This document shows positions 55,824-64,000 of a stretch of DNA of 64,000 nt, piece after piece. Location: the NCBI GenBank assembly GCA_018340375.1, contig JAFFJZ010000031.1:2356001-2420000 (forward strand). The letters run 5' to 3'. The notes under the pieces are model-generated. The model saw only the letters and a list, made by a program, of their open reading frames with translations. It did not search any database and was not told the DNA's origin. This stretch comes from Gonatopus flavifemur (Eukaryota; Arthropoda; Insecta; Hymenoptera; Dryinidae). Made by a program: the position numbers and the translations under genes. Numbering within the stretch: position 1 is the stretch's first letter; the number at the start of each line of letters is the position of its first letter.

Positions 55824-56284
55824 CGTTTATTTTAGAAACCCCATAACTGACAAAAGTGAAATTTTTGGGGAATTAGAAAAAACTGTATAGTCTGATAAAT
55901 ACTTATTCGTTGTGTACATCTTCTTTATAGAACATACTTGGTACCAAACGAATGATTGTAGATAAAAACCTTCGGCCCATCCTTGTTATCCTTGACGAAA
56001 ATAATTCAGATGTACCTGTGTAGTTATGGGGTTTTACGAATAAACGAACTGAGAACTGGGAAAAAACTTCATTTCCAAGTCGCAATGGGTACTATTTCAG
56101 TGTAGGAGTGAATTTTATAGTTTAAAAATTAATTATACACAATAAAATTTTTTCATTGGGCACAGAAAGATGTAAAAAAATGAAAAATTTTCACCAATCG
56201 ATGCGCTTTCATGCTAGCTACGATATCCGATGAAAACACAATTTTTGAAAAAGATGTCAGTTATGGGGTTTTGAAAGTAAACGA
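55824..56284. repeat. ~460-bp element with CCCCATAACTGAC ends
   Basis: CGTTTATTTTAGAAACCCC at the left is inverted to GGGGTTTTGAAAGTAAACG at the right. A third related copy (TAGTTATGGGGTTTTACG) lies inside at 56021-56038. It lies in the last intron of the DUF4806-type gene. Confidence 0.5.
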
Positions 56285-56806
56285 TCCATATTCTACAGTG
56301 AGTGGATTTAATCCGTGCCCTTCCATCTCTGATGAGTTGTGGAAAATTATGTCATAATTGACGAATTCTTGATAAAAATTGAATTTTAATCACCGCAACA
56401 TTTGAGAAATAATCCACGTTGATTGATGATATGTTTAAAAACTTTCTAAATTGAATATTATGATTATAATCGAAATTCATTCGCAGGGGTTCTTAAATTT
56501 ATGAAACAGGAAAGGAATGGAGTAAATCTACCTACTGCTCAAACATGAATTTTTATGTCAATTTTTACATCATAGGATAAAACCTGCTTGAAATAATATA
56601 CCTGAAGTATTCATATTGTAATTTTGATAATATTGAAAAGTCGAGCGTTGATATTTTTTTGATATATTATATTGGTTTCAGCTGCAGTATTGAAACGTCA
56701 CAATGTCACTGCAGCAGAGATTGAAAGTAGAATCAAATATTGGCTAGTGAAATGTACCGAGAGGCTGGATAAGGCCCTTAATTCTTCTAATCCCCCTGAC
56801 CCCTAA

Positions 56807-58580
56807 GACACCCTTAATGGACATGTATAAATCTATATGACTTTACATGGATATAATTTAACATGATAATGTGAACGTCTCAGTATTATTCAAGTACAGG
56901 TATTAGAAATGTGATAACACACATATGATTTAAAGTATGAAAATTTTTACCGAACGATGTTATTTAATATATCCTAGAATTATGACATCATGAAAATGTT
57001 ATCATTTCAAAATTTTAGTCAAAATTCGTTATGTAGATTATATATTCTCTCATAATGGTTATAATTTGATGTGCATTTCCATTATTATATAGTATTTATC
57101 AAACAACGACCAAAATTATATTCATATATCTTGGGTTGAGCAACCTAGAATAATTGAGAGTTGATATACGATTGCAGAGTTTCAAAATCTTTTGTGATCG
57201 ATTTGAGAAGAACAACCACTCCAGAGGATAGAAAACAAATGAAATTTCGCAATTTTTTTTTGAGACAACTAAATAACATACCGAAATTTGTTAGAAAGTT
57301 CTTTATTATAAAAGCATTCACGTGTGTCTTTGAATTTCTTCCAGCTTCGAATAACAAAATCAAGTGTCTTAGTATTTTTCCCTGAAAATATTTTGTTTTT
57401 TGCGTGGCCAGACCAATAACTTCTACAAATCTGAAAACATAATTATGAGCCGACAAAATCTTTATTCAATATGGTATTAGCTATAGCAGGATGTCGGATT
57501 TTTTCTTCTTTTTTTTTATAAAGTACAGTTCAATTTTTATTAATGATTTTGGAGCGAGTTTTTTGCCCGCTTTTGGAACTTTCCCCTCAAACACACGCCA
57601 TTCTTGAGAGAATCGGATTGAAAAAATCTTACGTCCTGATGTAGCTCATATCATATTAAATAAAGATCTCTTGGTTCATTGTATCTTCGGATTTGCGGTC
57701 GTTATTGGTCCGTTCAGCAAACAAAAGATACCCAGGAAAAATATTGAAGAGTAACCATTTTGTTTACAGTTCCGAAAAAATTCAAAAATAAACTTCATTA
57801 GTTATATGTATATAATAAAGAACTTTTCATCAACTTTATGATGTGAATTACTCATGTGCAAATATGCGGGTTCTTCATTCGAGTATTCCATGGAATCCTA
57901 ATTAAAACCTTGAAACAAATGGTTTTTTTTTCGTTTTCACTCAAGAATAGTTGATATTTCTTCATGTTTATCATGTAAACTACTCATCTGCGAATAAGCA
58001 AATTTTCACTCGATTATTCCATGGAATATTTATTTGAAGCCTCAAAAATCAATGTATTCTTCGTTTTTATCAAAGAATGGTTTATATTTTTTCACTTTTG
58101 TAATGTAAACTATAAACCACTTACGTATGTTGATACTTGTTTTATGTTCCAAATTTATAAGTGTTATGAATTTATTATGGAAATAAATTGCATTTTGATG
58201 TACGAGAAAAATGAAAGAGTATAAGTCATATATCTTGTGATGTCATTCAGGATTTCCAAAGAAATGATGAGATTTGGATTTTACTTCAATTGCATCCCAT
58301 AGTCTTTCTACTTTGAGATTTTTCAATTTTTCCATCTGCTTTTTGATAATGATTAGAAGATTATCATCAGTGACTCAGAACTCTGTATCATGAGTTTTGT
58401 TCCTACTCACTTATTTGATTCAATGATGGGAATAATCATCAATTGCTCAATCATTTTTATGAGCAAAGAACATTCCCAAGAATATTCAAAACCTAAGTAA
58501 AATTTTTCCACGGATTTTTTCACTGAATTATTATACTACGTATAATGTGCGATAGAAGGTCATTCGAACATCCTAAGAAT
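56807..58580. other. Unassigned AT-rich stretch with a weak ~131-bp duplication
   Basis: Segments near 57840-57892 and 57970-58023 resemble each other (ACTCAT-TGC-AATA ... ATTCCATGGAAT), followed by similar TTTCGTTTT and TCATGTAAACTAC words. No gene is supported. Frames at 57145-57456 and 58021-58224 have no recognisable similarity. Confidence 0.35.
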
Positions 58581-59023
58581 ATATAAAATAGTCTCATTCT
58601 GATATACTATGAATGTGCATGGAATATGCTCGTATAAGATTCAAATATGCATAGAATATACTTTCGTATCTGTCGAATATTCATAGACTGTTCATAGAAT
58701 GTTCCATTGCTGCTTGGGTACCATCTCTGATTTTGAATCAGGGAGAGGGAAATCGAGCCAGGCTCACTAGCGGCGCCTGGTTCTGTGGATAGTGAAAACG
58801 CCAAACTTTCTCCCCACTTGAGGTTTGTGTACCCTGGTCAATACGTGAACCGGATTTCTAGGGGAAAATGCATGAGTCGGAGGGGCCTGATCCAGTGTAT
58901 GTGGTGAATTTACACCTTCAAGACTAACTTTCTTATGGCTCCAACCAACGGAAGCTCTGTTTGCAAAAGTATAATTTACTTATTACTTTTAGAATTGGGC
59001 TCCCATTGATTGGACTCATCAGA

Positions 59024-59131
59024 GGAGCTTTCCGAAGTGTTTGACCTGGAGCATCTGGGGCGTGAACTACGGATTCTTATTGGTTCATTTCACGCCCCTG
59101 ACGCCCCGGGTCACACACTTCGGGAAGCTCC
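59024..59131. mobile_element. 108-bp hairpin MITE with GGAGCTTTCCGAAGT ends and 3-bp TSD
   Basis: The two arms (GGAGCTTTCCGAAGTGT ... GGGGCGTGAA and inverse) match with a few differences. Flanks are AGA on each side. The end sequence is shared with 47524-47850, so they form one family. Confidence 0.65.
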
Positions 59132-60168
59132 AGAAAGTAGATCTTAGGGGTGTGAGGTGTGAGTCTCAGCTTCGTCCCTACCACCACTATGTTCCCTCCT
59201 GATACTTCTCGGTCTCGCACTGATTTGTACCCTGCGGGTGGCGTCACATGGGCTGTGTTGCCAGAAAAAAAGAACAAAAGAGCCGAGACCGGAGTATATT
59301 GGTCATTCCAATCAACAGAAGTATTTGATTGGATGTAGGCCGTTGGATCTCCAAATTGCTGGCATCACTGCACATTAGCGATGGGCGATATTTATCGATA
59401 TTTTTAAGATGACATATCGATATTTTTCGGTTCGATATATATCGTTATCGATATATTTTACCTTAAAAATATCGAAATTCGATGTATACTTTTTGGTGAT
59501 GGATTCATAAAAATTTCCAACTGATCAGAAGGATAAAATATTTTTTAATTGTTCATTAGCTTGGAAAATTTTCTTTTCTGAGAGTGACCAGCTGTGCATA
59601 ATTTATGCGCTTTCTCCCTTAGATCAATTCATCAGAATATTGAATTAAATAGAATGAGGAATGGAAAAAATTTAACAATTTGAGTATTGGTCATATCGAC
59701 ACTTGTTTACTCAAAACACCTATCAGAAGCATGGATGTACAAGTCTGGAAACTTCGATGGTAAGGGAAGCCTGTATTGAAGGCTATGTTATCTGGTGCGA
59801 TCTCCGCAATCTTTCTTAGGCCCGAGTCACATGGATCTGAAAAAGGGCGGAAAGCGGAACGCGGAACCGTTGGTTGGGGAGAGAGGTGAATATTTGCTTC
59901 TGTCTTCAACCAAGGGTTCTGCGTTCCGCTTTCCGCTCTTTTTCAGCCCCATGTGACGCGGGTCTTGGGCTGCTCTTCCATGCATCGGAATGGACTACCG
60001 GAACGGAACACACTTTCAGTGACATTTTGGTCTCCGTTTCATTCCTTCGAAATCGTATCCCTTGTCGCACATGATCCGGAACGATTACGACCGGAATGAA
60101 AATTGACCAATTATTACTCGGATTTCTTTGAGCAGGTTCTACCAGAAAGCTATAAACCAACTTTCATT
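59132..60168. other. Non-coding stretch with small repeats
   Basis: Contains a solo foldback-type end (GCTGGCATCACTG, 59356-59369), a run of ATCGATAT words (59380-59470), and a hairpin at 59819-59964 with RRCCCGMGTCACATGG ends and TTCCGCTTTCCGC arms. No gene is supported. Confidence 0.4.
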
Positions 60169-60597
60169 ACCCATACAGCACCGGGAGGTTCTCTGGACGT
60201 CCCGAAAACGTGCTTGGTTACACAGAGAACGTGCAAATAACGTCTCATGATGGTCCAAAAACATCGCATGTATGTCGCAGGAACATGCGAATGTCCCGTT
60301 TAGTTCTATTCATGTCTTCTTGCAATGTTCTTGGGACGTATTCAAGGAAAGATCTTCACAACGTTCCGCGGCGTTGCACATATGTTTTCAAAAAGTTAGT
60401 TTTCATGGAAGCACGTTTAGAAAACGCGGAAAGAACGTCCCGTAGTATATGAAAAGAACGTGCTCGGTGCGTATTCATGTGCATCGAAAACGGAGGTACT
60501 CTAAACATTCGGAAAATATGTGCCTTGGGCAACCAACACATGCGGAACCAAGATTATGTTTATAGAACATCCAGAGAACTTTCTGTGCTGTTTGGGT
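60169..60597. repeat. 429-bp element with ACCCANACAGCAC inverted ends
   Basis: The left end ACCCATACAGCACCGGGAGG and right end CTTTCTGTGCTGTTTGGGT are inverted, with GGTTCTCTGGA/CCAGAGAAC just inside. The body is made of AACGTTC, GAACGTGC and GAACATGCG words. It is the clearest member of the CCCANNCAGCA family. Confidence 0.6.
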
Positions 60598-61891
60598 AGT
60601 TATGATAATATCCCGTTCCAGCACATTCCGGTCCATGAGAGAGCAGAGCGACCGAATTGAACGGAACGTATGAGAAACTAAAATTCTATTGAGATCACCG
60701 TTTCGTTCCAATAGAATATTCCGATGCATGGGAGAGCACCCGTAGTGTTCAAATCTAGGTATAATGCCGCGCAAAATTTTACTCACGGGCCGCGACGCTA
60801 TGCCTTGATCGTAGCACCACTCATACATTTAATACATTATAAATTATGAATCGTGTATTCACTTTTCCAATTTTGACGGTGATATTGGGATTTTCGTCAT
60901 TCATGAAAATCTCAAGTTCAATATTCGTGTTCTTTTTCTTCTTATTGAATTTGGACATTTTGTACAAATGCTAAGAGCACCTATTATCTATCCACATTCC
61001 CATGCTGGTAGGGGCACTGAGAAAATAATTCAATCATATTCACTCAATGTTTTTTCGAATAGCGCGAATTGATTTTTTTTTCAATATCACCAAATTTGAT
61101 TTTGATCAATCCACATTTATTTCCTGTAAATAAATGAGTATCGCCCTGGTGAAAGGGAAGCGTCTAATAGAAAATGTCAGGAACGTAGTTGGGAAGTATT
61201 TGGAACGTGGATTTAAGCGTACACCGAGCGTCAAGTGGAACATTAAGAGTGGTTCGAACGTATATTTGAAGTGTGTGGAGCGTATCCGAAGAAACCCCAA
61301 TTCCTCTTCCAAATATTGAAGAGAGAGGGGAAGAAGGAGGCAAATTTGTCATCGAGTAAATGAAAACAGTCTCAGTCTGCGATATTCGAGCTCGAGAGAA
61401 CAGTATATAGAAAAATTATCGATAGACTGCTGATCAGACACATACGTATAACTGATACATTGAAAAACAAACGCGCGCATATTTTAAGCTGCCGCTCGAC
61501 GCCCCATGAAATGTCAGCTTTACATAGTCATACGTCGTTGCACCAATTCATATGAATGAATATGTATATGAAATAGTATCAAGAGAGACAACGCGAACAT
61601 CAATCTCGACAGGAGAAATCTAGGGTCGGTCTCCCTGCTCAGACGAGGATATAAAGTTAAGTAAAATTTGTTCAAATACTCATATATGTTGACACCGTAA
61701 TTTTGATGAACAAATTCAATTATCATTTATAGGAAGAAATTAAATTATCAGTGTATTAACTCCTTTCAACCTCATTTGTAAGAGACCACGCATCCGGTCT
61801 GTGGATGATTTAATTCATTATTCGTTCTTCATGTGAGAGGTTGAAGGACATATATTGAAAATATTATGATTAATAAAAGAGTCTCGTTACA
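60598..61891. other. Unassigned stretch
   Basis: No supported gene. CCGATGCATGGGAGAGCA at 60721-60737 mirrors CTCTTCCATGCATCGG at 59983-59998, so an older repeat may enclose the 60169-60597 element. Short frames at 61106-61352 appear on both strands and look like chance. Confidence 0.35.
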
Positions 61892-61999
61892 GGCCGAATC
61901 AACGAAACCATTGGTTAAAAAGGAAGAGATGTATAATGTATGATGTCTTATTCTTTCCAACTAACGGTTTCGTTGATTTGGTTTTTCGTTGATTCGGCC
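61892..61999. repeat. 108-bp palindrome (GGCCGAATCAACG ends)
   Basis: GGCCGAATCAACGAAACC is inverted to GGTTTCGTTGATTTGG and CGTTGATTCGGCC. The sequence immediately after (62000-62052) resembles one arm of the hairpin at 59819-59964. Confidence 0.55.
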
Positions 62000-62066
62000 C
62001 CCATCCTTCCGCTTTCCGGCCTACTTCAGCTCCGTGTGACGCCGGTCTGAAGGCGCCGTCAGATGC

Positions 62067-64000
62067 GGTAGGGGTTAATAGACCCGAATGGTAGTAAGCC
62101 TGAAGAGCTGTTGACCCGAAAGAAATAGACCCGAATAAAATTAAACCCAAAGGACAGTTGACCCGAATAGAAATAAACCCGAATCATTGATATAACATTT
62201 CTAAGATGGATTATATGGAACAAAATTTTGATGTTGCCGCTAGATGTCACATGATATAAAATTCTTTTTCCGTTTGAGTTTGAAAACAAAATAGAAGCAA
62301 AGTGAAAAGTTCAATTGTTTAACAGGTGAATGTGATGTATATGTACGTCCCGCATCATACCACATATCGTTTATAATTTTCACATAACAAGTGGTGAGTA
62401 GTTTTATATCTTTTTTTTGATGATTCGAATTAAGAATTGAATTTGATTTCTGAAAATCAAAGTATATTAATTATTATGACGTGTAAAGTACAAGAAATTT
62501 GCGATGAAAGAATGAGCTAACCTCAAAATGGCGATTTTCTACCACTTTCAAAGAATTCATTGCCAAATGTTGCATTTTTTCTTGATTTCAGTGAATCCTT
62601 GATATTTCCTATTGATGTAAACAAAGAAAGGGACTTCCAGATGGGAAAACGTGGAAAACCTGCTGATCGAAGAGTGAGTGATTACTTTTCAATACATTTA
62701 TTACTTTCGCAATTAACTAAAATATTTTTCGTCTCATAACAAATATATCTTGTGAGGGATATCGTTTAACTCATGAAAAACTGTTTATGAGTACATCTGG
62801 ATCAAAATTTGCTGTATGAGGATGGGTTTAAGCCTTGAAAAAGTACTTTTGTTGAGTTTAAAAAACAGAAATCGACTACTGATCGCAGTAATGTCATGAA
62901 ATTGACTAATAAAAATGTAGAATTCCTCAAGTTATCAAAAGTATCTTTTCACGGATCAAATCAACCTGCTGTCCTCGATTGTAACGTTTTATCACTTGGG
63001 CGTAGTTAACGCACATTCACAATTGTGGAACATGTGTAAAACCGTTTGGACAAATGAATAAAAAAGAAAGAAAAAAGGAACAAACATAATTACATCAAAT
63101 TCAAACTTCAATCCATTTTTTAATAATGGAATTTCATGATGATTATTTCTTGTAAATTCTATTTTTTTAAAAGTTCGTTTAGGAACCAGATAATTATTTT
63201 TTCAATTGAATAATTTTAGGACTTACGTAAAAAAGCTAGAAAAATGAAAATCATAAAAAATCAAAAGTGTGATGATGAAACGGAATTGGTACTCACCAAA
63301 TTGATGGGTTTAGCGTTATTTCCATCGGCTGCCTTCAATGATCAATATCGAAATATCATTTCGAATGTTGATGCCACACTTTATATAAAACTTCATGAAT
63401 TCTTTGCCTATTTTGAAAAAATCTGGATTAAACGCGTAACACCGGAAATCATTAGTGTATACAGACTTTCTCATCGAACAAATAATTTTTTGGAACGTTA
63501 TCATCGGCGCTTAAAAGAGAAGATGGCGACTCATCCCACAATATGGGTGTTTTTAGGTATTTTTCACCGAGAAATATTTACTATTTCATTTTGCAGTGGC
63601 CTTATATAGTGAGATTTCGTTTATTTTTATGATGAATAAGAACATATATTGAGAATATTGTTCAGTCTAAGATCTATTTTCATATTAAATTATGGACATT
63701 TTCAGAGGGCCTGATTCGAGTTCAAACCTCTGCTTTTTTTGATTTTCGAAGTCTCTGTTTGGGTCAAAAAGTTACAAAACGGATTAGGAACAGAAGTGCT
63801 ATGATGGACGCAAATATAAAACAAGCATGGGATGATCTAGACAATCATCGTATTGGCTATGAAGAGATGTGGATTATAGTAATCAATTATATGAAGAAAG
63901 TTACTGAAAACTTCATTGTACAAATGGAAAAATGTGAACATTTCTCATTCAATAGAACACGCATTATTTGTATAAATACTTTTTTCAAAATAATGTATGT
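62067..64000 (+). mobile_element. Second MULE copy, inverted and internally deleted, runs off the window
   Basis: It starts with the same TIR (GGTAGGGGTTAATAGACC) and follows the reverse complement of 14403-13703 closely. It then jumps at about 62768 to the sequence reversed from 10192 onward, and continues to the equivalent of about 8960 at the window edge. About 3.5 kb (10193-13702 of copy 1) is missing, including both FLYWCH exons and the two catalytic-Asp exons. This is the form of a non-autonomous derivative. Its far TIR is outside the window. Confidence 0.8.
63233..63930 (+). pseudogene. Remaining MULE transposase exons in the deleted copy
   Basis: Exon equivalent to 9740-9404 (63220-63556: MKIIKNQKCDDETEL, TNNFLERYHRRL) is almost identical to copy 1, with one Met-to-Ile change visible. 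It is followed by the equivalent of 9254-9027 (to about 63930). There the donor reads ATGTGAAC instead of AGGTGAAC, losing the splice site. The first exon (MGKRGKPADRR, near 62641) is also kept. Without the core exons no active transposase can be made. Confidence 0.75.

Larger units (their letters stand above)
49247..56806 (+). pseudogene. DUF4806-type gene, six exons, two in-frame stops
   Basis: Family of unknown function, strongly expanded in some insects. Exons in consistent phase: 49247-49441 (ATG 49258), 50206-50472, 52625-52771, 52847-53061, 53165-53321 and 56682-56806; about 364 codons. The N-terminal module has WLVVHFIKDDSVEAVP and CYWPPYKRG, followed by EARNAAIKVELTSDL. The middle is Ser-rich with EVACQTD. 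The C-terminal DUF4806-like domain has LRLLTKIDLRVQEVLVDVN, FGKFLANHENFTTVVKQL, VERLMPKLLSDQIGKAFDW and AEIESRIKYWLVKCTERL. TAA occurs at 52987 (after FIFP) and 53267 (after FDW), so this copy looks inactive unless those are assembly errors. A signal AAATTTCCAG before 49247 implies an upstream 5' exon. The last intron (3.4 kb) holds several transposons. Confidence 0.7.

Overview
The window is AT-rich, intron-bearing nuclear DNA from an animal, almost certainly an insect or another arthropod. The evidence is a multi-exon homologue of NPAT/multi sex combs at the left edge and a transposon load typical of arthropods: a FLYWCH-type Mutator-like element, a P-element-like relic, hAT-type elements, three LINE lineages and a DUF4806-type gene. 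I cannot resolve the order (Hymenoptera, Coleoptera, Hemiptera and others remain possible). Only one conventional host gene is clear; nearly everything from about 5 kb rightward is mobile or palindromic DNA in nested layers.

Layout. 1-4.3 kb: the 5' part of the NPAT/mxc homologue on the minus strand, with nine exon segments reconstructed and the 3' end outside the window. 5.1-5.9 kb: an inverted-repeat element holding a 131-bp hAT MITE with a perfect 8-bp target duplication. 5.94-14.40 kb: a complete 8.47-kb Mutator-like element (MULE) with 109-bp terminal inverted repeats (TIRs). Its minus-strand gene encodes a FLYWCH finger, a MULE transposase and a triplicated acidic exon ending in a C2H2 finger. 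14.6-18.1 kb: a 3.47-kb foldback element with two 1,486-bp arms and a perfect 8-bp target duplication. 19.6-25.8 kb: a degenerate LINE (A) on the minus strand, interrupted by a 5'-truncated RTE-like LINE (B) between 13-bp target duplications. This joins two reverse transcriptases in one open frame. 25.8-30.7 kb: a run of palindromic repeats. 32.0-33.8 kb: C-terminal half of a P-element/THAP9-like transposase. 40.3-42.5 kb: a single-exon transposase frame with three nonsense codons. 42.7-46.8 kb: a LINE (C) with an (ATCT)7 tail. 47.5-49.2 kb: a LINE B relic carrying several nested insertions. 49.2-56.8 kb: a six-exon DUF4806-type gene with two in-frame stops. 57-62 kb: small MITEs and palindromes. 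62.07-64 kb: a second, inverted, internally deleted copy of the MULE.

How the parts relate. The MULE TIR carries six CCCGA words spaced 15-16 bp apart. The same spacing occurs in a 233-bp MITE at 48.2 kb, and a similar ~16-bp word period builds both arms of the foldback at 27.3-28.1 kb. The deleted MULE copy at 62 kb keeps both the TIR and the outer exons, so it has the form of a non-autonomous derivative. Nesting gives relative ages: LINE B after LINE A; a hAT MITE and a MULE MITE inside the LINE B relic; a 61-bp hAT-like insert at the edge of that MULE MITE.

Exon positions come from splice-site and reading-frame agreement read by eye. Family names rest on motifs I recognise, not on searches.
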